NCBI GenBank assembly: GCA_001770775.1
Contig: MESA01000034.1
Location: 1 to 64,000, forward strand
Length of the DNA stretch: 64,000 nucleotides
Origin: Burkholderiales bacterium RIFCSPHIGHO2_12_FULL_63_20
GTDB lineage: Bacteria; Pseudomonadota; Gammaproteobacteria; Burkholderiales; Burkholderiaceae_C
Direction of reading: 5' to 3'
A program made the position numbers and the translations under genes. Positions 8,707 through 17,634 of this stretch are shown in pieces. The first letter of the stretch is position 1; every line of letters begins with the position of its first letter. The notes under the pieces are model-generated. The model did not search any database, was not told the DNA's origin, and saw only the letters and a program-made list of their open reading frames with translations.

Positions 8707-10029
8707 ATGACCCTCGAGCATCCCGTTCAAGACATCTCTCCCCTGACCGCACGCGAACTGTCCAACCTGTGGGTCCATCTCCAGAAGCCGGCCGCCATCA
8801 GTGAAATCGCCATCCTGCTGGGCTGCCTGGGCTTGTCGTGGTTGATCGTGCGCCTGTGGCGGGGGCGCCAGGGCGATGTGCGCTCCATCTGGCTGGGGCA
8901 TCGTGTCATTGATGGGGCCCTGTTCCCGGTGCTGTCGCTGGGCCTGGCCTTGCTGGCTTACCGCCTGCTACAGAACCAGTGGCCGATGCTCTTGTTCCGG
9001 GTGGCGCTGCCCGTGCTCATGTCCCTGGCCGTGATCCGGGTCACCGTCAAGGTCTTGAGGGTGGTGTTTCCCGAATCACGCGCCATGCGCGTCATCGAGC
9101 GCACGGTGTCATGGCTGGCCTGGCTGGCCACGGTGTCCTGGGTGACCGGGCTGCTGCCCATTTTGCTGACCGAGATGGAGGGGGTGACCTGGAAGGTGGG
9201 GGGCAGCGTCCTCAACCTGCGCAGTCTCATCGAGGGTGCGATCAACGCCGTGCTGGTGCTGATCCTCTCGCTGTCGCTGTCGTCGGCCCTCGAATCTCAA
9301 CTGCTCAAGGGCGCCACCGACAACATCTCTCTGCGCAAAATGGCGGTCAACGCCCTGCGCTCCATCCTGTTGCTGGTCGGCTTCATGTTGGCGATGTCCA
9401 CCGCAGGCATCGACCTGACGGCCTTGTCGGTGTTTGGCGGTGCCATCGGCGTGGGGCTGGGATTTGGCTTGCAGAAACTGGCGGCCAACTACGTCAGCGG
9501 GTTCGTGATCCTGGCCGAGCGCAGTCTGCGCATCGGTGACCTGGTCAAGGTCGACAACTTCGAAGGTACCATCACCGACATCAACACCCGCTACACCGTT
9601 TTACGGGCCGTGGGTGGGCGCGAGGCGATCGTGCCCAATGAGACGCTGATCACCCAGCGGGTCGAAAACGCGTCGCTGAGCGACCGGCGGGTGTCAGTGA
9701 CCACCGTCGTTCAGGTGGCCTACGGAACTGACGTGCGGGCGCTGTTTCCGGAACTGCTGGCGGCGGTGTCCGAAGTGCCACGGGTGATGGCCGACCCCGC
9801 CCCAGCCATTTTGTTGAGCAGTTTTGCGGCAGACGGTCTGGAATTGACCATCTCTTTCTGGGTGCTGGACCCCGAGTTGGGTCTGGGTGCGCCTCGCTCC
9901 AACGTCAACCTGGCCGTGCTCGACACCCTCAACCGGCTGGGCATCGACATTCCCTTCCCGCAGCGCGTGCTTCACATCCCGCCACCGGCCTCCGCGTTGC
10001 CGCTTGAGGTATCCTCGCCTGCACCATGA
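8707..10029 (+). CDS. MscS family mechanosensitive ion channel
   Basis: A 440-residue membrane protein with four hydrophobic segments in the first 190 residues and the pore-forming MscS helix at about 235-275 ([18 protein letters not shown]). The beta domain follows ([10 protein letters not shown], then a C-terminal alpha/beta region). These channels open under membrane tension to release solutes during hypo-osmotic shock. It is larger than E. coli MscS because of extra N-terminal helices, as in many proteobacterial paralogues. Its stop overlaps the start of the psd gene by 4 nt (ATGA), placing it in one operon with psd and pssA. Confidence 0.92.
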   Translation: MTLEHPVQDISPLTARELSNLWVHLQKPAAISEIAILLGCLGLSWLIVRLWRGRQGDVRSIWLGHRVIDGALFPVLSLGLALLAYRLLQNQWPMLLFRVALPVLMSLAVIRVTVKVLRVVFPESRAMRVIERTVSWLAWLATVSWVTGLLPILLTEMEGVTWKVGGSVLNLRSLIEGAINAVLVLILSLSLSSALESQLLKGATDNISLRKMAVNALRSILLLVGFMLAMSTAGIDLTALSVFGGAIGVGLGFGLQKLAANYVSGFVILAERSLRIGDLVKVDNFEGTITDINTRYTVLRAVGGREAIVPNETLITQRVENASLSDRRVSVTTVVQVAYGTDVRALFPELLAAVSEVPRVMADPAPAILLSSFAADGLELTISFWVLDPELGLGAPRSNVNLAVLDTLNRLGIDIPFPQRVLHIPPPASALPLEVSSPAP

Positions 10030-10679
10030 ACGATCCCTTTCAAGTGGATACGGATACCCGCATGAACGCCCATGTCGTGGCGCTGATCTTGCTGGCCACC
10101 CTGACATTGACGTGGGTGCTGGGCACCTGGCCAGCCCTGCTGCTGGGCGGCCTCGCCTTGGCGCTGAGCTTCTTGCTCTGGCGTGCCTCGCCGCGTCAGG
10201 TGCCGGCGCAGTCAGGCGCGGTGCTCTCGCCGGCTGACGGGCGCGTCGTCAAGATCGAGAAGGTCCGCGATCCCTACGCCAATCGCGACGCCTTGCGCAT
10301 CAGCGTGTTCATGAACCTGTTCGACACCCAGGGCAACCGGGCCAGTGTGGACGGCGTCATCCAGCAGGTCCAGTACTTCCCGGGTCATCTGGTCAGCACC
10401 GATCTGGACACGGCCTCGCGTCACAATGAGCGCAATGCCGTCGTCATCGACTCGCATGGCCAGATCGTGACGCTGGTGCAAAGTGCGGGTCTGTTTGCCC
10501 GTCGCATCCTGTGCCACGTCAAGGCTGGCGACCGCCTCACGCGCGGTCAGCGCTACGGATTGATCCGTTTCGGCTCCCGCGTTGACGTTTATCTGCCCCC
10601 TCACGCCGTGCCCAACGTGGCGCCCGGCGAAAAGGTGTCTGCCACCACCACCATTCTCGCGACCCTGGTCGCGGCCTGA
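10026..10679 (+). CDS. psd: Phosphatidylserine decarboxylase, short type
   Basis: A 217-residue proenzyme that makes phosphatidylethanolamine from phosphatidylserine. Two N-terminal hydrophobic stretches (residues 15-60) anchor it. The self-cleavage site is Gly183-Ser184 in [11 protein letters not shown], where Ser becomes the pyruvoyl group. Other signatures are [22 protein letters not shown] and [12 protein letters not shown]. It overlaps mscS by 4 nt and is followed after 2 nt by pssA, which makes its substrate, so the pair forms a two-step phospholipid module. An internal ATG at 10062 is a possible alternative start. A second, long-type Psd is encoded at 43892-44737. Confidence 0.93.
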   Translation: MNDPFQVDTDTRMNAHVVALILLATLTLTWVLGTWPALLLGGLALALSFLLWRASPRQVPAQSGAVLSPADGRVVKIEKVRDPYANRDALRISVFMNLFDTQGNRASVDGVIQQVQYFPGHLVSTDLDTASRHNERNAVVIDSHGQIVTLVQSAGLFARRILCHVKAGDRLTRGQRYGLIRFGSRVDVYLPPHAVPNVAPGEKVSATTTILATLVAA

Positions 10680-10681
10680 GC

Positions 10682-11527
10682 ATGCAACCTCACAATCCGC
10701 AGGACCCCGATCTCATTGAGGATCACGACATGCACGACGCGGATGAACCGCCGCGTCGCCGTCGCAAGGGCATCTACATCCTGCCCAACCTGTTCACGCT
10801 GGCGGCTTTGTTCGGTGGCTTCTACGCCATCGTCATGGCCATGAACGGCAAGTTCGACCTGGCCGCCATCGGCATTTTCTGTGCAGCGGTGCTCGACAGC
10901 CTGGATGGGCGCGTGGCCCGTATGACCAACACGCAAAGTGCATTCGGTGAACAGATGGACAGCCTGTCCGACATGGTGTCCTTTGGCGCAGCTCCCGCCC
11001 TGATCGCCTACGAATGGGCCCTCAAGGACATGGGCAAGCTGGGCTGGATTGCCGCCTTCGTCTACTGCTCGGGGGCCGCTTTGCGTCTGGCACGCTTCAA
11101 CACCAACATCAGTGTGGTCGACAAGCGCTTCTTTCAGGGCCTGCCCAGCCCGGCCGCGGCCGCCCTGGTCATGGGCCTGATCTGGGTGGTCACCGACATG
11201 GGCGAGACCGCGCGCAGCCTGCCCGGCATGATCTGGATCGCCTGCGGGTTCACGCTGTACTCCGGCCTGACCATGGTGACGAACGTGCCGTTCTACAGCT
11301 TCAAGGACGTCAACTTCCGCCGCTCCGTGCCCTTCATCTTCATCGTGGCCATTGCGCTCGGCATCTCGGTGATCACCATCCACCCGCCCATCGTGCTGTT
11401 TGCCATCTTCGTCATCTACGGTTTGTCCGGCTATGGCGTGTACATCTGGCTCCGCATGAAGGGCCGGCCGGTGAGTGTGATCTCCACCTCCACCGACGAG
11501 CCGGACGAAGCCGGCCTGCACCGCTGA
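10682..11527 (+). CDS. pssA: CDP-diacylglycerol-serine O-phosphatidyltransferase
   Basis: A 281-residue integral membrane enzyme that joins CDP-diacylglycerol and serine to give phosphatidylserine. The CDP-alcohol phosphotransferase motif is intact ([12 protein letters not shown], then [14 protein letters not shown], giving DGxxAR-type spacing with the two later Asp). About eight hydrophobic segments follow a charged N-terminus with an RRRRK-type run near residue 20. It starts 2 nt after the psd stop. The pssA-leuA order that follows is typical of Burkholderiales. Confidence 0.95.
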   Translation: MQPHNPQDPDLIEDHDMHDADEPPRRRRKGIYILPNLFTLAALFGGFYAIVMAMNGKFDLAAIGIFCAAVLDSLDGRVARMTNTQSAFGEQMDSLSDMVSFGAAPALIAYEWALKDMGKLGWIAAFVYCSGAALRLARFNTNISVVDKRFFQGLPSPAAAALVMGLIWVVTDMGETARSLPGMIWIACGFTLYSGLTMVTNVPFYSFKDVNFRRSVPFIFIVAIALGISVITIHPPIVLFAIFVIYGLSGYGVYIWLRMKGRPVSVISTSTDEPDEAGLHR

Positions 11528-11549
11528 ACCTGCTTTCCGGAGTCCTACC

Positions 11550-13091
11550 ATGACCGACAAACTCATCATTTTCGACACCACCATGCGCGATGGCGAGCAG
11601 TCGCCGGGCGCGTCCATGACGCGGGAAGAAAAGCTGCGCATCGCCCGCCAGCTCGAGCGCATGAAGGTCGACGTGATGGAAGCAGGCTTTGCAGCCGCCT
11701 CCAATGGTGATTTCGAGGCCATCAAGGCCATCGCCGACGTCATCAAGGATTCCACGGTCTGTTCGCTCGCCCGTGCCAACGACCGCGACATCAGCCGCGC
11801 TGCGGAAGCCCTGAAGGGCGCCAATTCCTGGCGCATCCACACCTTCATCGCCACCAGCGCGCTCCACATGGAGAAGAAGCTGCGCATGTCACCCGAGCAG
11901 GTGCTTGAACAGGCCCGGCTGTCGGTGCGCTTCGCACGTAACCTCACCTCCGATGTCGAGTTCTCGGCCGAAGACGGCTACCGCTCGGACATCGACTTTC
12001 TGGCTCGCGTCTGCGAGGCTGTGATCGCTGAGGGCGCTTCCACCATCAACATTCCCGACACGGTGGGCTACGCCATTCCCGAGCTGTACGGCAACTTCAT
12101 CCGCGAACTGCGTGAGAAGGTGCCCAACTCGGACAAGGTGATCTGGTCGGTTCATTGTCACAACGACCTGGGCATGGCGGTTGCCAACTCCCTGGCGGGC
12201 GTCAAGATTGGTGGTGCGCGTCAGGTGGAGTGCACCATCAACGGCTTGGGCGAACGTGCGGGTAACTGCGCGATGGAAGAGATCGTGATGGCCATCAAGA
12301 CCCGTCGCGACTATTTCGGTCTGGATGTGGGCATCGACACCCGCCAGATCATGCCCGCCTCGCGTCTGGTCTCGCAAACCACAGGCTTCGTTGTGCAGCC
12401 CAACAAGGCCGTGGTAGGCGCTAACGCCTTCGCCCACGCCTCTGGTATCCACCAGGATGGCGTCCTCAAGGCCCGTGACACCTACGAAATCATGCGCGCC
12501 GAAGATGTGGGCTGGGCAGCCAACAAGATCGTGCTGGGCAAGCTCTCGGGCCGCAACGCCTTCAAGCAACGCCTGGAAGAGCTGGGCATCGACCTGGATT
12601 CCGAAGCCGAAGTCAATGCCGCCTTTGCCAAGTTCAAGGAACTGGCCGACCGCAAGAGCGAGATTTTCGACGAGGACATCATCGCTCTGGTGGGAGACGA
12701 GAGCGTCACCAGCGAGCAAGAGCACTACCGACTGGTTGCGCTGTCGCAGCGCTCTGAAACCGGCGAGCGTCCGCACGCCCGTGTGGTGTTTGGGGCCGGC
12801 ACCTCCGAGCACACCGCGGAGGCAGACGGCAACGGTCCGGTCGACGCCAGCCTCAAGGCAATCGAGACGGTCGTGAAAAGTGGCGCAGAAATCCTGCTGT
12901 ACTCGGTGAACGCAATCACCTCGGGGAGCACAGAATCACAAGGAGAGGTGACCGTACGTCTGCAACTGGGTGGGCGGGTGGTCAATGGCGTGGGGGCCGA
13001 CCCGGATATCGTGGTTGCCTCTGCCAAGGCTTATCTGTCTGCCCTCAACAAGCTGCACAGCAACGCTGAAAAGGTTGCTGCGCAGGGTTGA
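11550..13091 (+). CDS. leuA: 2-isopropylmalate synthase
   Basis: A 513-residue enzyme catalysing the first committed step of leucine synthesis: acetyl-CoA plus 2-ketoisovalerate gives 2-isopropylmalate. The N-terminal TIM barrel has [13 protein letters not shown] and the metal-binding [12 protein letters not shown], and GLGERAGNC is present. The C-terminal LeuA dimer domain (about residues 385-505) is the leucine feedback site. A ribosome site GGAG lies ahead of ATG 11550. It is 22 nt after pssA and may share its transcript. A strong terminator follows at 13130. Confidence 0.96.
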   Translation: MTDKLIIFDTTMRDGEQSPGASMTREEKLRIARQLERMKVDVMEAGFAAASNGDFEAIKAIADVIKDSTVCSLARANDRDISRAAEALKGANSWRIHTFIATSALHMEKKLRMSPEQVLEQARLSVRFARNLTSDVEFSAEDGYRSDIDFLARVCEAVIAEGASTINIPDTVGYAIPELYGNFIRELREKVPNSDKVIWSVHCHNDLGMAVANSLAGVKIGGARQVECTINGLGERAGNCAMEEIVMAIKTRRDYFGLDVGIDTRQIMPASRLVSQTTGFVVQPNKAVVGANAFAHASGIHQDGVLKARDTYEIMRAEDVGWAANKIVLGKLSGRNAFKQRLEELGIDLDSEAEVNAAFAKFKELADRKSEIFDEDIIALVGDESVTSEQEHYRLVALSQRSETGERPHARVVFGAGTSEHTAEADGNGPVDASLKAIETVVKSGAEILLYSVNAITSGSTESQGEVTVRLQLGGRVVNGVGADPDIVVASAKAYLSALNKLHSNAEKVAAQG

Positions 13092-13129
13092 GAGGGGTGC
13101 AAATGACCTGATTCTTCAGGTTACTTGAT

Positions 13130-13168
13130 AAAAGGCGCGTAAGTCGTTGATCTTGCGCGCCTTTTTAT
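13130..13168 (+). terminator. Terminator after leuA
   Basis: AAAAGGCGCG (13130-13139) pairs with CGCGCCTTTT, with three further AAG/CTT pairs toward the loop, and the run continues as TTTTTATTT. It ends the psd-pssA-leuA unit and lies just before the pbpG start. Confidence 0.8.
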
Positions 13169-13200
13169 TTACACTTTCTGCAAGACGAAAGGGTCGTACC

Positions 13201-14460
13201 GTGGCACACGCAAACTGGAAGAAAAACTGGCTGACTTGGGCCCTCGCATCGGTGTTGAGCCTGGCTGTCATGGTGCCTGCGCAGGCCGCCAAAGCCGAGT
13301 CCACCAAGAGCAGCGCCAAGAAGTCGAGCAGCAAGTCGGCCTCCTCCAGCAAGGAGCGAGTGGCCAAGACTTCGACGCGCAAGAAGGGGACCCTGGTCGC
13401 ACGCGCATCGGCCAAGAAGAGCACCCGTGCCGAGTCTCGTGCCGAACGCCTGGCCCGGGTCCGCGCCGAAGCTCGTCAGACCCAGGTCGCGAAGCGCCCG
13501 TCGGGTATTCGCCAAGCTGTCGCCTCCGCGTCAGACCGCCGTGCCGTGCGCCCGCTGGTGGTTCGCTCTTACCTGTCTTCCCAGTCGGCCAACAGTTTCA
13601 GTGGCATGGCTTCTGCCACCGGGGCTGCGCGGGCGTCTTATGGGCAGCTGTACGGTCTGCACCAAACCCCGGATCCCCTTGAGTTGAAGTCCAGTGTCGC
13701 GCTGGTGATGGATCAGGACACCAACGAAGTGGTGTTCGCCAAGAATTCTGAAGCGGTGTTGCCCATTGCTTCCCTGACCAAGCTGATGACGGCCCTCGTC
13801 ATGGTCGAGGCGCACTTGCCGCACGATGAAGCGGTCACCATCACCCACGATGATGTGGACACCGAAAAGAACAGCAGCTCGCGCCTGGCGGTGGGTACCA
13901 CCCTGACCCGTGGCGAGCTGTTGCATCTGGCACTGATGTCGTCTGAGAACCGCGCTGCCCATGCGCTGGGTCGTACCTACCCGGGCGGGCTGAGCGCTTT
14001 CGTGCGCGTCATGAATGCCAAGGCACGCAGCCTGGGCATGATCGACACCCGTTATGTCGACCCGACCGGTCTCAACAGCGGTAATCAATCCAGCGCCAAA
14101 GATCTGGCCTCCCTGGTCAAGGCGGCCTACCACCATCCTCTGATCCGTGAACTGTCGGTGTCGCCCGAGCATGCGGTCAACCTGGGCAATCGCCAGCTTC
14201 AGTATCGCAACACGAACAGTCTTGTGCGCAACCCTGCCTGGGACATCGGCCTGCAAAAGACTGGCTATATCGTCGAAGCGGGGCGTTGCCTGGTCATGCA
14301 GGCCCGGATGGCGGGCCGCAAGTTCATCATGGTGTTCCTCGACTCCTCGGGCAAGTACTCCCGCCAGGCAGATGCCGAGCGTGTACGTCGCTGGATCGAA
14401 GAAGCCTCCATGAAGGGCGCCGTGGGCAGCGTCTCGATGATCACCGCCGACGCGTCCTGA
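13201..14460 (+). CDS. pbpG: D-alanyl-D-alanine endopeptidase (PBP7 type)
   Basis: A 419-residue low-molecular-weight penicillin-binding protein. A signal peptide ends near residue 30 (VMVPAQA). A Ser/Lys/Ala/Arg-rich low-complexity linker covers about residues 31-115. The serine peptidase S11 domain follows with S191-L-T-K194, S248-E-N250 and K353-T-G355, all intact. PBP7 cleaves D-Ala-mDAP crosslinks in the periplasm. I chose GTG 13201 because the product then begins with a clean signal peptide; the frame is open to 13147, but that part overlaps the leuA terminator. The long basic linker is not part of the usual PBP7 core. Confidence 0.9.
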   Translation: MAHANWKKNWLTWALASVLSLAVMVPAQAAKAESTKSSAKKSSSKSASSSKERVAKTSTRKKGTLVARASAKKSTRAESRAERLARVRAEARQTQVAKRPSGIRQAVASASDRRAVRPLVVRSYLSSQSANSFSGMASATGAARASYGQLYGLHQTPDPLELKSSVALVMDQDTNEVVFAKNSEAVLPIASLTKLMTALVMVEAHLPHDEAVTITHDDVDTEKNSSSRLAVGTTLTRGELLHLALMSSENRAAHALGRTYPGGLSAFVRVMNAKARSLGMIDTRYVDPTGLNSGNQSSAKDLASLVKAAYHHPLIRELSVSPEHAVNLGNRQLQYRNTNSLVRNPAWDIGLQKTGYIVEAGRCLVMQARMAGRKFIMVFLDSSGKYSRQADAERVRRWIEEASMKGAVGSVSMITADAS

Positions 14461-14483
14461 TTCCCGATCTTCTTCGATCACCT

Positions 14484-14516
14484 CACGGCCCGTTCATCGC
14501 AAGATGGCGGGCCGTG
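14484..14516. terminator. Hairpin between convergent pbpG and the IclR-type gene
   Basis: CACGGCCCG (14484-14492) pairs perfectly with CGGGCCGTG (14508-14516). It sits in the 58-nt gap between converging genes and could serve both, although no clear T-run is present on either side. Confidence 0.5.
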
Positions 14517-14518
14517 GT

Positions 14519-15265
14519 TCATTCGACGCTGGGCCAACCCATTGCAGCAGAGACGTGCTGAGCTGCGGCTTTCAGCGCCTCGATCCACTCACTGCGCAGA
14601 TCGCCGCCTTGCCACGACAGTGTCAGGCTGGCGATGATCGAGCCCTGATCGTTGCGGACCGGCGCGGCAGCCATGTGCTGCCCGACGCCCAGGGCGTCGT
14701 GGTGCAGGGCGATGCCGAGGGCGCGGATGGCGCTCAATTCGCGTTGCAAACTGTCCAGGCTGTCAGCCTGTAGCTGACACAAGGCCTGTAACAGCAGCCC
14801 TGACTCATCCAGCAGCAAGATCTTGCCAACCGCACTGCGCGTCAGAGGCGCTCGCAAGCCGTCTGTCCTGGCGAGCTGGATGCCGTGTCGTTCGGCCACC
14901 GTGCGCTCGACGCACACCGCCTCGTCATCCTGGCGCACGAACAGCGAGACCACATGCCCCGACAGGCGATGCAACTCCTGCATGTGGCGTGCCGCCTGGT
15001 CGCGCACGTCCAGCCGCGATCTGACCAGGTTGCCCAAGGCCAGCAAGCGCATGCCCAGCCGGTAATGGCCGGGGCCGGATCGCTCCACCAAGCCACCCGA
15101 GGCCAGGTCGTTGAGGATGCGGTGGGCCGTGGAGGGGTGCAGGCCTGTGCGTTCGCTGGCCACCTTCAGAGAGACAGCTTGCCCCTCGCTGGCCAGCACC
15201 TCGAGCAGAGCGAACATCCGGCTCATGACCTGCACGGACGTGGTCGGGGGGGGCGAATCACTCAT
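14519..15265 (-). CDS. IclR family transcriptional regulator
   Basis: A 248-residue regulator. The N-terminal winged helix-turn-helix (about residues 12-72) contains VSLKVASERTGLHPSTAHRIL, and the C-terminal IclR effector-binding domain covers about 85-245. Such proteins usually control small catabolic operons in response to a metabolite. It is divergent from the TIGR03790 gene with about 140 nt between starts, but no catabolic partner is adjacent, so its target is unknown. Three near ATGs (15310, 15271, 15265) are possible; 15265 gives the most family-like N-terminus. Confidence 0.9.
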   Translation of the reverse strand: MSDSPPPTTSVQVMSRMFALLEVLASEGQAVSLKVASERTGLHPSTAHRILNDLASGGLVERSGPGHYRLGMRLLALGNLVRSRLDVRDQAARHMQELHRLSGHVVSLFVRQDDEAVCVERTVAERHGIQLARTDGLRAPLTRSAVGKILLLDESGLLLQALCQLQADSLDSLQRELSAIRALGIALHHDALGVGQHMAAAPVRNDQGSIIASLTLSWQGGDLRSEWIEALKAAAQHVSAAMGWPSVE

Positions 15266-15408
15266 CGGCATTTCTTTCGACGAAGGGGATTTTGGTAGGT
15301 GATATTCCACCGGAACACGGAAATAATCAACTGCACTCAGGGTGCTTTCTCTACCGGAGACTCTGGATTCGGTATTTCATGGCATCTGACTTCTTCGGAC
15401 CTTGCTGG

Positions 15409-16590
15409 ATGAGCCTCTCTGTTTTTCGCATGCTGTGCCTGACCCTCTTGGTCTTGTGGGCGGGTACCCTTCACGCCGCTGATTCCGCGCAGCCCGCCGC
15501 TAGCGTTGCGGCGTCCAGTCCCGCGCCTCACCCTGGCGGGCCCACGGCGGCTGCGGGAGCCAACTCTGCCGTATCGGCGGCCATACCTGTGCGGCGCTGG
15601 GTGCGGGCCCCCCGTGTGCATGGACGGCTCACGGCCAAGGAGCTGGGTCTGGTGATCAACGAAGATGATCCCTATTCAGTTCAGATCGGCGCCTATTACG
15701 CGAAGGCTCGTCAGATTCCTGCATCCCGCATCCTCAAAGTGCGCCTGCCCGTGAAGCCGACGCTCACCCCCGGCGAGTTCGCAGCCTTCTCCAAGGAGGT
15801 TGAGGCGTTCTTCGGGCAGCGCGTGCAAGGTCTGGCATTGAGTTGGCGCCAGCCCTTTGCGGTCAACTGCAATTCCATCACCGGGGCCCTGGCCTTGGGT
15901 TATGACCACAGGCTGTGTCAGAACACCTGCAGCACGAGTCGCGCATCAACCTACTTCGGGGGCATCTCGACGCGGCCCCACGCAGACCATGGCATGCGCT
16001 TGAGCATGCTGCTGGCGGCCAGCGATGTGCGCTCGGCCAAGGCCATGATCGATCGTGGCGTCCGCTCGGACCACACCCTTGGCTTGCGGGGGGCGCCGCC
16101 GGCACAGGTGCACTACGTCAGCACCTCCGACCGTATCCGCAGTCAGCGCCGACTGCTCTTTCCGCCAGCCGGTCTGGTCCGGCAGTTCGGTGTTGAAGTC
16201 CATCTCGATGAGACCGATGCGCTGCAGGATGTCGATCGCGTCCTGCTCTACCTGACCGGGCGGGAGCGGGTCGAGCACCTCGACACCATTGGCTTTCTCC
16301 CCGGCGCGCTGGCCGACCACCTGACCTCGTTCGGCGGGGCGCTGGAGCCGTCACACGGACAGATGACCGCGCTCTCCTGGATCGACGCCGGTGCCACGGC
16401 CAGCTACGGCACGACCAGCGAGCCCTGTTCCCACCTGCAGAAGTTTCCCGACCCGCAGGCCTTGCTGCTGTTCTATGTGCAGGGGGCCACGGCGCTGGAG
16501 GCCTACTGGAAGAGCGTGCGTTGGCCTCAGCAAGGGCTGTTTGTGGGCGAACCCCTCGCGGCTCCCTTCAGTCGCGCCACAGGAGGTTGA
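15409..16590 (+). CDS. TIGR03790 family secreted protein of unknown function
   Basis: A protein of about 393 residues with an N-terminal signal peptide (FRMLCLTLLVLWAGTLHA), a Pro/Ala-rich stretch and then a conserved body. The body contains INEDDPYSVQIGAYYAKARQ, IPASRILKV, and near the C-terminus TSFGGAL, SWIDAGATASYGTTSEPC and LFYVQGATALEAYWKSV. This pattern is the TIGR03790 family, whose biochemical role is not known to me. Start 15409 was chosen because it puts the hydrophobic signal core near the N-terminus; 15379 is an alternative. It is convergent with the squalene-synthase-like gene, 17 nt apart. Confidence 0.8.
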   Translation: MSLSVFRMLCLTLLVLWAGTLHAADSAQPAASVAASSPAPHPGGPTAAAGANSAVSAAIPVRRWVRAPRVHGRLTAKELGLVINEDDPYSVQIGAYYAKARQIPASRILKVRLPVKPTLTPGEFAAFSKEVEAFFGQRVQGLALSWRQPFAVNCNSITGALALGYDHRLCQNTCSTSRASTYFGGISTRPHADHGMRLSMLLAASDVRSAKAMIDRGVRSDHTLGLRGAPPAQVHYVSTSDRIRSQRRLLFPPAGLVRQFGVEVHLDETDALQDVDRVLLYLTGRERVEHLDTIGFLPGALADHLTSFGGALEPSHGQMTALSWIDAGATASYGTTSEPCSHLQKFPDPQALLLFYVQGATALEAYWKSVRWPQQGLFVGEPLAAPFSRATGG

Positions 16591-16607
16591 ACTGCAGTCT
16601 GGCCACC

Positions 16608-17507
16608 TCAGGGCAGCCAGCCCCAACGCACGCGCTGACTGATCCACCATTTGCGCAACGGGGTCAGCAGCACCCGCTCGTGGAGGATGCGGTCACCCTT
16701 GCCAGCAATTTCCTGTAGCTGAGTCAGGTGAATGTGCGCCACGACCCGCAAGGGGAGCAGGGCCCGAACCTCGGCGTCGGGCAAGGCCTGGATGGCCGAG
16801 AGCCCTTGCTCGATGCTGGCGCGGGCCTGCTCTATCAGGTGCTGCAGCAGCCCCGGCCAGCCCGCAGGCGCCTGGTTGGCGTCCGGCTTGCTCAACTGGT
16901 GGGCTTTCACGTCGTGGGTCTGCAGCACATCGATCGACACATTGACCCAACCCAGCCGGGCATCCAGTCCCAGACGTGCCACCTGATGTGACTGGCGCAA
17001 GCCCATGCCCAGCAGGCACGCCGCAGATCGTGCGGACGCGCTACTGGCACCCAGAATGCATGCCGCACCCTCCAGCGCCGCCCCGGTGCTCATCCGGTTG
17101 TGACGCTGCAAGGTGGCATCGTCCAGCCAGCGCGTCTGATGCACCAACTGGATCAACCCCTCCAGTTGCTGTGCCCACAGTGTCATTTCGGGCCAGGCAC
17201 TGGGCTCCGGCAAGGCAGACAGCGCAGCGCGGGCCTGCATCAATGGGTGGTGCGGCTGTCCCGCCAAGCTGTCACGCACTTCCTGCGCCCACCATTGCAG
17301 CTTGCTCTCGGCCACGCCTGCATCGCTGACCTCCAGCGGGATGCGGCTGACCTCATGCCACCACTGCAGCCACAACTGCAAGGCAGGACGCAGAGCAGGG
17401 GGGGCGCTGCGCAGGGCGTGATACAGGCTGCTGCCCGGACGCGGGACAGGTGCCGCCGAGGCGGCGATGGGGGCTGCTGAGGAGGAGGGAGGGAGGGTCG
17501 AATTCAT
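16608..17507 (-). CDS. Squalene/phytoene synthase-like protein, catalytic Asp motifs degenerate
   Basis: A protein of about 299 residues with the all-helical SQS-PSY fold pattern: KLQWWAQEVRDSLAGQPHHPL, HNRMSTGAALEGAACILG, then the region corresponding to the second active-site motif, LGWVNVSIDVLQTHDVKAHQL. In true head-to-head prenyl synthases two DxxxD motifs bind the diphosphates. Here the first is reduced (QEVRD) and the second reads DVLQTHD. The protein therefore resembles the NDUFAF6-like branch more than a working squalene synthase. No hopanoid or carotenoid genes are nearby. It faces away from the RND efflux genes, 127 nt from their adaptor. Start 17507 is a best guess; 17534 is the alternative. 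Confidence 0.65.
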   Translation of the reverse strand: MNSTLPPSSSAAPIAASAAPVPRPGSSLYHALRSAPPALRPALQLWLQWWHEVSRIPLEVSDAGVAESKLQWWAQEVRDSLAGQPHHPLMQARAALSALPEPSAWPEMTLWAQQLEGLIQLVHQTRWLDDATLQRHNRMSTGAALEGAACILGASSASARSAACLLGMGLRQSHQVARLGLDARLGWVNVSIDVLQTHDVKAHQLSKPDANQAPAGWPGLLQHLIEQARASIEQGLSAIQALPDAEVRALLPLRVVAHIHLTQLQEIAGKGDRILHERVLLTPLRKWWISQRVRWGWLP

Positions 17508-17550
17508 GTCATCAGGCCAAGGGCGAACCGCCATTGTCTCAATTGCTCAA

Positions 17551-17580
17551 TTGACAGGTGCAATCGCTATTTTCTACATT
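17551..17580 (+). promoter_or_regulatory. Strong sigma-70 promoter of the RND efflux operon
   Basis: A perfect -35 TTGACA (17551-17556) is followed after 18 nt by TACATT (17575-17580), 4 of 6 matches to the -10 consensus. The predicted start point falls inside the adjacent 18-bp palindrome. Confidence 0.65.
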
Positions 17581-17598
17581 ACTGACCCGCGGGTCAGT
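17581..17598. promoter_or_regulatory. 18-bp perfect palindrome, likely TetR-type operator
   Basis: ACTGACCCGCGGGTCAGT is a perfect 18-bp dyad directly after the -10 of the RND promoter, where a bound repressor would block initiation. Its form (TGAC half sites) suits TetR/AcrR-family regulators. No TetR-type gene is adjacent or anywhere in the window. Confidence 0.7.
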
Positions 17599-17634
17599 TA
17601 CGATTGCGCCTCGCCTCCTTCTTTGCGAAACAAC

